NCBI RefSeq assembly: GCF_030247185.1
Contig: NC_080572.1
Span: 32,596,971-32,660,970 of the forward strand
Source of the DNA: Malaya genurostris
Taxonomy: Eukaryota > Arthropoda > Insecta > Diptera > Culicidae
Length of the DNA: 64,000 nt
Direction: 5' to 3'
The notes beneath the pieces were generated by a model. It saw only the letters and a program-made list of their open reading frames with translations. It was not told the DNA's origin and did not search any database. Both the position numbers and the translations under genes were made by a program. Positions 34,761-46,559 of this stretch are shown here, in pieces. Each line of letters opens with the position of its first letter. The first letter of the stretch is position 1.

Positions 34761-34885
34761 TCATCAAAACGGATTGCTTTCACACGAATGGTGCCGAAAA
34801 TTTAATCCGACAGATTTTCGATTGCTATTTTCACCATTGCATTTCGTCGGGAAGCTATTTTACACACATCCGTATGAGAAGCCAA
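34761..34885 (+). CDS. Candidate exon 3 of the same unidentified gene
   Basis: Preceded by a strong acceptor (TTTTTGATTTCCTCAG) and a CTAAC branch point at 34716-34720. It begins with two bases that complete the phase-1 codon of exon 2. It reads IKTDCFHTNGAENLIRQIFD and on, ending in the consensus donor CAA|GTAAGT. The intron is 156 nt. Without further splicing, the frame would stop four codons later. A pyrimidine tract at 35041-35067 could serve a fourth exon, but its frame is ambiguous. The longer open frame 34774-35001 in another register is probably a shadow. Confidence 0.48.
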
Positions 34886-35800
34886 GTAAGTACACCGTAA
34901 AATTTATTGCCGGCAAGTCAATGCTTTCTGGCGCTGAAAACCATCAGCCCTTGGCCATGTGCGTTTCGAATGTATTCCAGCTACCGACGAGAGACGAATA
35001 ATATTCGATTCGAGGTGTCAGGAAACATTTTTGTTACTTACTATCTCTCTCTCTTTCTCTTCTAAGTACATACAGTAGAATTCCAACATGTCAATCAACG
35101 ATGCCGAAGGGACTCAAGCGAAAATGATTGCTTCTTGTTACAACTGGAAACACTGGGACGATTAATTTTCAACTGAAACTGTGGTACAGCAACTGTAAAC
35201 GGTGTAGAATGGATCAACAATCAAATGAAAATAATAGAACTGCATTTAGAAACGCAAACTTAATTTGATTTTCGCATTCTCAGCTGACAGAGTTCGGATA
35301 TTGCTATGCTTGTCAAAGTTTGCGCAAAGAGCGGAATGTAAGATTTAAGAAGGTCCTGGAAGTTCTTTTCAGACGATAGGACAATTGTATATACTAGTCA
35401 ATCCAGTTAATGAATTTGACTGGAAGGTTTCGGTCATACGTTTCTCTTTCATATTTGATCTGCTCTTACGTTACAAGTTAATCAATCATTACCCACTGAA
35501 CGTAATCAATTAGACACTGTCTGAGATCCATTTAATTGTACACCAAAGAGCGGAATTTTAATCTAACGTGGCTCATTGGTTTCAGCACAAACTGATTGCC
35601 ATCTATTTTGGATACTTGTTTCCAATCGTTTTCAATCTGCTGCCTTGGCATGTTTCCGTAAAAATACCTTCGTCGGGGTCAGAAAACTAAACTAGCATAA
35701 CCAAAAATTATTTCTTATGGCCATAAATTAATATGCCAAACAATTTACATCTTCTATATCTGTATGAATTTTGAAAAATAATCATCCCGTAATTCCAAAA
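34886..35800. other. Downstream of candidate exons, unassigned
   Basis: Contains a CT-rich pyrimidine tract (35041-35063) followed by TAAG and CAG, which could be an acceptor. Two downstream frames from about 35075 stay open for about 30 codons each; neither is decisive. Confidence 0.35.
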
Positions 35801-36390
35801 TCGGATAAAATTCACCAATTTTGTATGGAACCATAAGTCCTTTATTTTAAAGTTTGTTTTTAAAGTTCGATTTAACCTTTCGATACTGGAACCGGAATTC
35901 TAAAATTGGTGTAGCCGAAATTATTTAAATTCACCTGAGGAGTGTGTAGACATCTTTGTGAAATTATAGTGCGAATTAAATTTTTGGGTACCTTCCGAAT
36001 CGAAAACTTACTTAGCTTAAACTGAAATAAATTTTTTTGGTAATCGATTACCCTAATCTGCTAACACGATAAACCTGATTAATTTATGTGAAATTAACGT
36101 GTTTTACTAATCACCCTGTATCTCCTAAACCGGAAGTCGGATCTGACTAAAAAGTAAAATGTTTTATATGATTTGAAGACCTCTCATTTGAATCATAGAT
36201 GGTTCTTAGATTTCATTTGAATCTTAGATCGGTTCAGCCATCTACGAGAAAAATGAGTGGCATTATATTAATTTCGTTTCACATATCATCCTGTGGTTCA
36301 GCAATCAGAAGTCGGATCCAAACGTAATTCAGGAACCTTGTTTGGGAGTATACTACTTTTCATATTAATCTATCATCTGCGCAATGCAAA
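35800..36390 (-). repeat. Dispersed repeat fragment, minus orientation
   Basis: Reverse-orientation copy of the 25-kb family: CACCCTGTATCTCC, AAACCGGAAGTCGGATC, TCATTTGAATC, CGGTTCAGCCATCTACGAGA and AAAAATGAGTGG, with a second partial monomer ending near AGAAGTCGGATCCAAA. Confidence 0.6.
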
Positions 36391-37225
36391 CACAGAGCTA
36401 CGCTGCATTTCTCAAAACAAATAATTAATAATATTTCTAAATCGAGTTTGTCGGTTATGCCGCGTTAGACATGTAAAATAGCTACGTTTTTACCTTGTGA
36501 AGAACCGAAAAACTTCGTTTATTCGAACAAGATGATCCTGGTACTGTAACAAGTAGATGAACGAAACGCACCATTTCTGGAACAAGCCCTCTTATTAATT
36601 TATATTTTTGTAAGATATCTACAACTTTTCTCAGACTATTTGTCTATTCATTTTGTCTTTTCAGTAGTTGCAAAAACATATCTCTGTCACTTTAAGTAAC
36701 CTTTCCTTGTCAAAATCGTTCTCATAAAATTTCCCTGTTTCTTCGATACTGATGGCTAACCAATTGCAATAGTTTGAAAATCGCACAGAACTATTCTTGT
36801 CTCGACTATTGAGTGATGAAATCAATTGATCAAAAACATCAAAGTAAGATTTGCTAAAAATAATCCGTCGATTTTTCAAATTCAAAGTGGGTCAATCTGG
36901 ACATTATAACAAGAGTATAACTGGCAACCCCAATAGTATTTTACTCGTATTTCAAATACAGACAAAATAGAACGGCAGCGTATGCCACTTTCAAATTTGA
37001 CTGAAAAACTGTTCGAATAAATAAAACTAAAACGGCTAGCTGGCGATACGTTTGTTCCAATTTCAGTTCTATTATAAATCTTTCATATGAAAAACCTGCT
37101 TTTCCTCTTGAAAACATCGGATCATAAAACCCAGACGCTTTAGCTGATATGTCGCTGTCGATTTTCGTGTCCACATAACAGTTATGAAAAAAACTGCACC
37201 AATTGTGTGTAGTTTATTTTGACAG
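36391..37225. other. Unassigned spacer
   Basis: No supported gene. Minus-strand open frames (36661-36885 and 36941-37174) have no recognised domain. Confidence 0.4.
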
Positions 37226-37495
<270 letters not shown>

Positions 37496-38212
37496 TTATT
37501 CGTACCACCCACCAAAACAAAAATGTATACATGCCTTTCATCATTCAATTCAATTTTACAAATTTTGCTTTATAATATACCCAAGTAACCATCAAAAGCA
37601 TTAAAACGGTTTTGTATATTTCCTTTATATACGAATATGTAATTACCATTAAAGTCTCACCAGTCCTACATGCTACTGTAAAGCACAAAAGGCAAAATAT
37701 TTAGCTGTAATAAGGTTGATTGCTGGATTTCTGTACTAGTAATGGAATTTAAACACAATGTGAAAATATCAAAATTGAAAGACCGAAAACAGCTTTGCTA
37801 ATGCTATTAAACATATGAAGTTTGGTTTTCAAAAAAAAACCTTTCACCTGCTTTATTTTTTATTCATTATCAATAACAAAACTGAAATTGAAACAAGGAA
37901 AAGCACAATAAAACTGTTTTGAACAGTACAGCGGACATGTCTGTTGTGATGGTGGCTTTCGAAGGTATTTATTGGGTAGGTCCCTACATTTAGCTCCTAT
38001 TATTATTATTTTATATTTTATGCGTCGCGAACCTACACGGATAAAAATCCATTGCCGGTACCATGATTAGGAAATTATGAAAATCATAAAACGTGCCTTC
38101 TCATGAGATAATACCTATTATTAGTGATATTATGAGAAAAATAATTTTAATCATGAAAATGTTTTTGGGATTATCAGCAATACTTTTCTGTATGTTTCGT
38201 CTCAGATTCTTC
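37496..38212. other. Unassigned spacer with a MITE-like end
   Basis: No gene. From 38036 on, CACGGATAAAAATCC and several CATGATT or ATTATGA motifs resemble the end of a small inverted-repeat element. A similar inverse end, CGGATTGCTTTCTGTGTG, lies near 40439-40456, and the two may be relics of one family. Confidence 0.35.
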
Positions 38213-38889
38213 CAGTGTTGGTGATTGACAGAAGCTCCTATATTGCTATCTATATTGTATACAACATTTTCAATCCGGTAGAAGGCTACAAGAAGTCGAG
38301 TCTCTCAATGCAAGAATCGCGAGAGAATTTTTCTACATTTCTTCGCTCCAGTTCATACTCTGAGTATTTCACGGCCCTTTAAAAATATACAGTCTGATAA
38401 TGATCGTTGCTGTGTGGAATTTCCCAAGAGAGAACCGCAAGATGACAATTATCGCAGAAAATCGTAACGATGATTCAACTTGATTATTCTCATACTATGT
38501 TGCAATATTTAAAACCCTTGTGTTGAGCATTCACAGACATTTTCATAGACAAAACTTATTCATAGGTTATATGCACATAGTTAGAATAAGCGACAATAGT
38601 AAAATGATTCTATCGCAATTATCAACTGCCTGTATAGAATCGGATCGCGAAACAAGAATAAGCGACCGTTTGTTGCTTCAGAGAGGATCCCCACAGCAGC
38701 GTGCTAACCTTTGTTTCTCAGAAATGTCAACGAGAGAAATTCGTTCTCCCACTGGTGTCTATTCTATGTTAAATGAGCCATGCCGGGTTTTTGCTGTTGC
38801 GATGATACCCGTCTCTCTTTGATGGCACTGATTCAATCGTGTGGAGAGTTGCTGGTGAGCGTTCTTTGATACGATAAAAGCCATCCTTG
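38213..38889 (+). repeat. 0.7-kb repeat, copy 1
   Basis: Starts CAGTGTTGGTGATTG and ends GCCATCCTTG. It is closely similar over its full length to the reverse complement of 50126-50816. It shares an open stretch with the phrases GYMHIVRIS, SKMILSQLSTA and RISDRLLLQR, but this frame has no known domain. No terminal inverted repeats are seen. The copy is not flanked by (TA)n, unlike copy 2. Unknown repeat family. Confidence 0.75.
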
Positions 38890-39279
38890 GATTCTTCAGT
38901 ACCGAGCAGTTCAAACTGATTTATTTTGCACTGAAAATAAAACGATAACAAGTAGTATATTAAATGCAATGTCGTTTATTTATACAGAACGTAAGAATAA
39001 TTTCGAGGTCTCAAAACGACCCAAGCTGCCGCGGCGAAATACATGCAAAAGTCTAAACAGTTTTGAGTAAGTGGGTGGATCGTTTTAAAGAGGTGAACAA
39101 TTTCGACAACGGCAGCTTGGGTCATTTTGGGACCTTTTGGGTGCGATCACAAAAAACTGCTTCGAAACGCAAAGCGTTCGCGGTACTCATTTTGGAAAAA
39201 TGCTGAGATCGAATTGTAAACAGTAGTCAACTGATTTATTCTCGCATTGCTTGATTCCGTTAAACTTTACCGTACTTTA

Positions 39280-40140
39280 CAATTTTGTTCAATTCCGGAA
39301 TAACCGGAATCGGATTCAATTCCGGAACAGAGGAAATCGTATTGTTTGGCCGTCTACTGATAATGGCTGATGTTTACGTTTTTTCGTTTCGCCCCTTTAA
39401 GTGGTGGCATACAATTTTTAACACACATTATCCTATAATTCCGGAACCGGTAGTCGGATCCATATGTAATTCAGGAATTCCGTTGAAACTACAGGAGCGT
39501 TCATTTGAATTTACGTTTATGAAAATCGGTCAAACCTTCACCGAGAAAAGTGAGTGAGATCCCTTTAGGAGGATATGACCACTATTTCCGGAGCCTCTGG
39601 AATTATATGCCGGGAACCAGGATAGCCGAAATCGGTTCGTTTACTAATAATGACGATCAATTGGAATAGTTTTGAGGCCAGATCAGAATTTTTTTTACGT
39701 TACGAGTGATAGTATAAAATTCTTAACATACTTTACCCTATTATTCAGAAACCGGAAGTCAGATCCAAATGAAATTCAGAAGTTTTGTATAGGGTCATGA
39801 AACTATTCATTTGAATCTAAGTTTGTAAAAACTGGTAATCTGAGAAAAGTGAGTAAGTAATTTGAAACTGGAATATTTACATTAATCACCCTGAGAATCT
39901 GAGAATGGTTAGTTCAGAAAAACGTTACATACTCATATGCGCGCATACACACAGACATTTGGCGTACTCGACGAACTGAGTCAAAAGCTATATGATACTC
40001 GGCCCTCCGAGCCTTGGTTCAAAAGTACTCGACGAACTGAGTCAAAAGCTATATGATACTCGGCCCTCCGAGCCTCGGTTCACAAAGTCGGTTTTCACAG
40101 TGCTTGGATAACCTTACTATATGAGAAAGCAAAACACTTT
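39280..40140 (-). repeat. Culicine-type dispersed repeat, minus orientation
   Basis: Reverse copy of the 25-kb family, with several AACCGGAAGTC and AATTCAGAA phrases, GAGAAAAGTGAGTGAGAT, CTCGGCCCTCCGAGCC and the end AAGTCGGTTTTCACAGTG with TATATGAGAAAGCAAA. Within it, a 61-bp unit starting GTACTCGACGAACTGAGTCA is tandemly duplicated (39964-40024 and 40025-40085), nearly without change. Confidence 0.7.
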
Positions 40141-40798
40141 TAATTTGGGACCATTTGTTTCTACTATATTATTTTTTTAACGTCACTATACGTTCACAAC
40201 GAATGGTACAAAAAAGGAAAAGTTTTCATATAATAAGCTTTTAGCCTATCCATCGTATCACTTGATTCAGCAGATTTGAAGCGATATCCGAGAATAAATA
40301 TAAAGTTACGAGTTTCAAATGAAATACATTCCGCAAGTAACGCATACTAATATTCATGAGAGACGAGTTGTTGGTCATGATTTGGATGAAATTGGTCATA
40401 AAACCATGATTAATTGTCATGATTTCATAAGTAAATAACGGATTGCTTTCTGTGTGTACTCATAAGTTAGAGTATCGTCATTTAATTTTGAATATCTTGA
40501 ATTAGCAACATTAAATTCTTTCAAGGGCTATAAAAACATAAAATTATTTTTTCAATGTAATTTTTGTAAACCCGTATTTTAGACTCGACTCATTTGTACG
40601 TTTTATTTTGTTATAAATTGAATATGCAATATAGATTAACCTCCTCGTTCCATACCTATAAGAAAATGGATTCGAATTGCTCTACGTCTTCTGTCGCTAG
40701 TCGCTCTTAACGATTCGATTTGTTGATTTTTTCGCTCGTGTGCAACAAAAAAAACAACCTCAATCGAGTTCGAAATATTAAATAAAAAATCGCAATAA
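40141..40798. other. Unassigned spacer
   Basis: No supported gene. Near 40345-40455 there are CATGATT motifs and an end like that noted at 38036. Confidence 0.4.
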
Positions 40799-40828
40799 AG
40801 ATACTTTAGTCGTTTTCTTCGCATTCAG

Positions 40829-41176
40829 ACCCTTGCACTATCCGGCCCGCAATCGTACAGTTTTTCCAGTGACAGGGCAATCACAGCCCGGGACCTTGTG
40901 CTGATGTGGTATCCCACCCAGGAAGAGAAGTATGCTGCAGTAGGTATGTGCTCCAGCAAGAAATTGTTCAGAATGAGTACTATTTTTTCGCTTGTTCGAA
41001 GCGAACTGTTTTGTGTCTCTACAGACCCTATTTCCGCTGGCATGTTGCTGCTTCACTATATATTTTGTAGGATATATGCGACGAAAGCATATCTTGTATT
41101 AGGGTTCATAGGTTCGAGTGGAGTGGAAAAGAACATACTAAAACAGTTAACTACTGAAGATTTTCTCGGAATTTGA
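40829..41176 (+). CDS. Coding-like segment, possible terminal exon(s), unidentified
   Basis: An acceptor-like tract (CGTTTTCTTCGCATTCAG, ending at 40828) precedes an open frame containing SDRAITARDLVLMWYPTQEE. The frame stays open to TGA at 41174-41176. A donor (TAG|GTATGT at 40943) and an acceptor (TTTTGTGTCTCTACAG ending 41024) would remove an 81-nt intron and keep the frame. So it may be one or two exons, with DPISAGMLLLHYIF starting the second. The upstream stop is at 40796. The opposite strand is also open for 72 codons, which lowers confidence. No family recognised. It could belong to the same plus-strand gene as the 34-kb exons, but nothing proves it. Confidence 0.33.
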   Translation, partial: TLALSGPQSYSFSSDRAITARDLVLMWYPTQEEKYAAVGMCSSKKLFRMSTIFSLVRSELFCVSTDPISAGMLLLHYIFCRIYATKAYLVLGFIGSSGVEKNILKQLTTEDFLGI

Positions 41177-44100
41177 CAAATTGTTTGTATTTTACTTGAA
41201 AACAGCAGGCTCAATTTGAATAAATAGGATGGTAATTTCTTAAACCATAACCATTGTAAAAAGATGTGCTTTCCGTGCTTCACATTACGATAACAGTAAA
41301 GTAGCATAGTACGAAGTGAAATTTTCCAATTCGATCGCTAACAAGCTTTGCATTACGTAGTTCAACAATGAAGAGAGCTGGCAGAAAAAAATCACTGGAC
41401 GACTTATGAATGAATGGAAGTATGCAGAAACTAACATAAGTCCTCTTAAATGCGAGCTTGAAATACACTTACACTTTCCTGTGCGTTCCTCCAGTCCACC
41501 AAAGGACGACCGGATTGGAAATACATGCAATAAATGATTTTGATATGCACGCCAATACACTTTGCGCACTAGAGTTCCAGGATAGAACTCAACCAAGCGT
41601 GTGGGGAACCTGTAGGCAGATGAGATATGTGATCACATGGTATCCGGGAATGGAATGTAACGAGAATCAGTTATCAATAATGATGGACATCAATCTACAG
41701 GTTGAACACGGCAAAATCAGGATATGTAACCTAAGGCGAAAAAATTATGATTATCATAGTAATTTTGGTTTTTCTAAAATAAGGGGTTGGGTTGGAATAT
41801 GTGACAACTGGTTTGCAAGACCAGCGCCATATGCATTGAACCGCCAACCCGGACGGTTCAATACATTTGGTTTTTCTGCGTTTTTATTATTTTAGGATAC
41901 TGGAATCACAAGGGTACAATCGTAAGGCTCGAGAAAATATTATGGGATATAGTTCGTCTTTTAACATTTGCTGACACTAATCATGAATTTTCCCCATCAA
42001 TTATCTCCTTTAGATGTCAGTGCTATGTAAAACTCGTTAAGATCGAATAATTTTTTCTTTTTAAGATATCACAATATTACATTTAATTACCAATATGATA
42101 ACATCTATGTCTTCCATCAACGAAGTGAAAGTCATTTTCGAACATGGTGAAAATAGTTATTTTGAATTCCGAATAGAAGAAAATGATCATCGAGATGCTC
42201 TGACAAATCATCCAAATCTGCTGTTTGACACTGACTTTCATTAACTTTCCCTCAGCTGCCTATTTGTCGGAAATTTTCACTGAACCATCTCCATCCTAGA
42301 CAGCACAAATGAATTTTGTAGAAACTGCCACACATTTTTTCGACACGTACACTGCTGCTGAAAATGCTCACTCGACATTCGGCTGACCCACTTTTAGCGT
42401 AGGCGAACCAAAGTGGCCCGTTGCAAAAATTGCGGGGCCTGGAGAGATATTTTCTAATGAAACAAAATTTCACTGGTGACGGTTCCGCAGCAGCCTTCAA
42501 TGCTGTAACATAGGCACCTCTAGGATGCCATAATTGGATCTGGGATTAACATCGCCGCGATGCTTCCGGCGCTGGAACCCGCTCACGGTAGGGTGGTTTG
42601 TGGTTCGAAAAAATAAAATTTCACTTGACTTCAAAATGTGTAATAAGTGTGTCAGCGATACAAGAAGATATACGATTTTAATACAAAGCAGAATTTTCCA
42701 TACAAATCGACTACCCTAGCATATAACCATGAAAATATAATGATAGCATCAAGCAACATCTCATTCCCTATCTTCTACAGTCTCACCCTGCTACTCCTGT
42801 GTACTCCAAGCGCTTCCCTTTGCATCGGTATTTGCTTATAAAATTATGTGTTTTGGCGATGAACAAATGAGCATCGCACGAGAAAACACGCGCGAAAGTA
42901 TGCCATCGGAACAATAGGCGCCTGCTAACTTTAAAGGTCTGTGGATGAGGATTAATTAAAATGTAAAACTTTTGAAAACGAGGCCACTATCACCAAATTT
43001 TAGTATTAGCCGAAGTTGCGAGGAAGTAACAATTTGGAAAAATCGCTTTTGCGATATTTTGAAAATGTCGAATATAACTGTAAATATTTTGAAAATGTCG
43101 ATATTTTGTGCGTTTCTACGTGAGAAACTACCGGGCAAGACCCTTCGTACATTTGAGCTCCAAAAGCCACTAAGGGTTTGGATACAACAGTTGACGGAAT
43201 TGAGAAAATATGCTTCGGAATCAATAGCTTCGAATATTTTTTAGATAATAGCAAACTTTAACTAAAAACGTTTACACGGAAATTTTCGGCTATTTTTGGA
43301 AAAGTACATATTCTGGTCATTACTTCTGACCTTCAATTTGTCAGACAAAGGAAAACGATTGGTTTGTAATTATTTCGAGGCCTAAAAAGATTTTAGAATA
43401 ATCGTACTGAAGTCCTGAAAGAAACCGAACTGACGGGATTGAACTGAAGCAGGTCATTACACCGAAAGTCATTTTGCCAAAAAATGTTTATTATTTAACT
43501 GAAAATATTGTAAGAAGCATAAATACCACTTTACTTTAACACTTTATTATAGATTGTGAATAAGTTATTTACATATTTTTATAAGAATCTTTCGCTTTTG
43601 GTATACAGTTTTCAACAAAATTTTGAACAGTCTTTTACTTCGTTAAAACTATTCAAGCTATTTGTTTTTAGCCACTTACAACATGGGTTGCCGATTTATA
43701 ACATAGGACACTTGTCTTACGCGTCAGATACGAAATATCTTCGTATTCCCCGATCTGGAAGGAAGTTTGTCACGTATATAAGTTATTCAATTGACGAATT
43801 ACGTTATATGTAGATTTGTGCCACCTGTCAATTTTAAAATTCTTTGCTGTGTATCAGGTATTAGTAGGTTGCGTTCGAGCGAGCGGTAATGAGTTCGAAC
43901 AGCACACGAGTCAGAACGATGAGACAGTGCCGAATTAGTTCATTAGGCCTAGCGCTCAGTTTACAGAAATAGAACTGAAGGTTGCTCAACTTCACATCAC
44001 ATTACATACTAAGTAGCCCCTGTAACTTATTTGTAAAAAAAGAATGTTTAAGAATGGTCGCATGATAGATACTGGATTGTGCAAAGGAACCTGACACATT

Positions 44101-44279
44101 TTGTTCTCCGGTTACACTGGAACTAAATAAGGGAGGGAGAAACCGAACTCGGCATCGGAAAGTAGAAGAATGAAGGTTTGTTTTCATCTGGTAGTTTTCC
44201 ACCATTGAGCTCTAGAGTGTGGCTCACTGCGTTTTTATCTATAACTCGTTTTTGGTGAATCAGTCGTACGTTACAACTA
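41177..44279. other. Unassigned region
   Basis: No supported gene. Noted: a hairpin ATTGAACCG/CGGTTCAAT at about 41835-41862; open frames at 41285-41596 (minus), 41458-41895 (plus) and 42252-42500 (minus) without recognised domains; and a short duplication of TATTTTGAAAATGTCGA at about 43055-43100. GC content rises around 42240-42600. Confidence 0.4.
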
Positions 44280-45575
44280 AAGACTGTCCCAGAAAGTATG
44301 GACGCACTTTGATTTCGCTGTAAATAATTCACAAGTGTTAGATATTCAAATTTTATTCGATATACTGATAATATTAGACTACAACCACAGAATATTATTC
44401 TCAACATTTGCTACTTGGCCATTGTAGACTAACTGGCGCATCTTCTTGTGAACGTTCCTCACTAAATTGCGTACAGACTTCTTAGCGACAAGTTTTGACA
44501 CTTTTTTCCAATCTTTTTCGAATTGTTGAATGGTTTCGGCTGCCGAGACATGTTTCCTAAGATGTGCCTTCGTTAATGCCCAACATTCCTCAATTGGTCG
44601 AAGTTGTGGGCAGTTTGGTGCATTCATGTCTTTTGGGACGAAAGTGACATTTTTGGTAGTATACCATTCTACCGTTGATTTCGAGTAGTGGCAAGAAGCA
44701 AGATCTTGCCAGAATACAACAGGATCCTTGTGGCTTCGAATCATGGGTAGAAGTCGTTTTTGTAAACATTCCTTGATGTATTTTTCTCTGTTCATTGAAG
44801 CATTGAAGGATGAAGGGTTTCGAAATCTTACCGCAGCTACAAATTGCTTACCAGACCAAAGCTTTCTTACCAAATTTTTCGACTTCAATCGATTTCTCGG
44901 ACTGGTTTAACACTTGCCCTTCTCGCACCGTATAATATTGTGGTCCCGGCAAGGATTTGTAATCGAGTTTCGCGTTGGTTCCGTCGTCCATGATTATGCA
45001 GTTCAAATTTTCAGCAAGAATCGTATTGTACAGCTTTCGAACCCTCGGCCTGATCGATGCTTCGGACTACGTTTTGGTTGTTTCTACTTCTTATAGGTTC
45101 GAAGATCCATACGTTCTTTAGCACGAAGAACATTTGACTTCGAAGTGCCCACTTTTTTTGGCCACATCCCGAACTGAAACCTCCTTCTTTTGCTCGAACG
45201 CCTTCAGTATACGTTTATCCAACTGAGGGTTAGCAGGACCTTTTTTCGACCCGTTTTCGGTTTATATTCAAAGGTGTTATCCTCACTGAACTTCCTGATT
45301 GCATTTCGCACGGCTTTTTCAATTACTCATTCCATTTTTGCTATCTTTCTCAGTGACAGTCCGCGTTCTGTGCACCATTTATACACAATTTTTCGACGTT
45401 GTTATGCTGAAAGTCTACGCATTTCGAAACAAACTAATGAAAACGAATAAACAACTGCACAAGTGGTTAGAGAAGAGTGTAAACAACAGGACGCAGCCAT
45501 AAAAATTTATAGATTCTGAACCATTGCGAAATGGCAGCGGTTTTTGGTTGCGTCCATACTTTCTGGGACAGTCCT
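44280..45575 (-). mobile_element. D37E Tc1-like DNA transposon, full length but dead
   Basis: A 1,296-bp element with inverted ends AAGACTGTCCCAGAAAGTAT (left) and AGGACTGTCCCAGAAAGTAT (right, on the minus strand). Both continue GGACGCA, and TA flanks both sides (44278-44279 and 45576-45577). This is the normal size for an autonomous Tc1-like element. The spacing between the second catalytic Asp and the Glu is 37 residues, which matches the ITmD37E group described in mosquitoes. Confidence 0.9.
44379..45422 (-). pseudogene. D37E Tc1-like transposase pseudogene
   Basis: Would start at the ATG at 45422 (MRRLSAQQRRKIVYKWCTER, then GLSLRKIAKM). The N-terminal paired helix-turn-helix region is broken by stops and frameshifts. 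The first catalytic region survives as a relic containing MDDGTN in another frame. From 44888 to 44379 a 169-codon frame is intact. It has VVFWQDLASCHYSK with the second Asp and PQLRPIEECWALTKAHLRKH with the Glu; exactly 37 residues separate them. The enzyme would cut and paste the element at TA sites. This copy cannot make a full protein but could still supply ends for a related active enzyme. Confidence 0.88.
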
Positions 45576-45577
45576 TA

Positions 45578-46540
45578 TTCGTGAGTTTGAAAAACATATT
45601 TAATCAAAGCCGAAAATACCGGTAAATTCGCACAACACTGTGAAGCTATGGGTGAAAATTTTTATTAAAACATATACTGTGACCAAAATAAAACCTCCGG
45701 GCCACGTTAGGACTGTCCGGAAACCAGAGAATGTTGAACGAGTTTGATCCACTCTTGTGAAGAGTCCCAAGCGTTCGGTTTACGTTATTTGGGATTATTG
45801 ATATTCTTTGAAAACCCCTACAATATGGATAATTTATAAACGGATTTGATAAATAGGTGCCGTAAAACAATGTTTGGGGTCATTCAGAAATCCAAGATAA
45901 CGGCTTCAGGTTTATTAGTATTTCTTGAAAACCATTACAAAATGGCTATTTTCGAAACTGATTTGATGTGTGCCAATGTAGCGTCATAGGTGTCTGAGAC
46001 ATGAAAGCGCAATTGCAAAGTTAATCCATGGATCGAAATAATCGCTGGTTTATAAGATATTTAAGCTGTCCGGCTTAATTCTTTGTCCGGACTTGCCTCG
46101 GTCTCCCCTATTGCCTTTGGCATATTGTTTAAATCTTAATGCTTGAAAAAATTCTATCTGAATACATTTCGACTTACTAACTGATGGTAATTGCATGAGA
46201 TGGTAATGAAAGTATGAAAGATAATTGCATATTGAACTGACAACGTGACTGAAGTGCACTAGATCAAATCAAATATTCGTTACTGACAACTTTTCTGGTA
46301 AATCCACTTTGTAACGTGTCACACAAGATCCTCCTTTTATGCAACTTGGTATCTTTTGAAATGTAGAATCCCAATATTTTTTCGAACTGTGGTCCATAAC
46401 AGAAAGCAATAGCAAAAGGCTATAAATTTTTCAACGCATTGAAGCGCAATTTAACTATTAAATTTTCCAATGCAACATTCATGTCATGAATAGATCAGAA
46501 AAAAAACTTATTCACTATTCCGAACAACGTACACACCAAT
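45578..46540. other. Unassigned spacer
   Basis: No recognised gene or repeat. Frames at 45646-45870 and 46050-46259 are without domains. Confidence 0.4.
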
Positions 46541-46559
46541 TCAACCCCTTGTCATTTCA

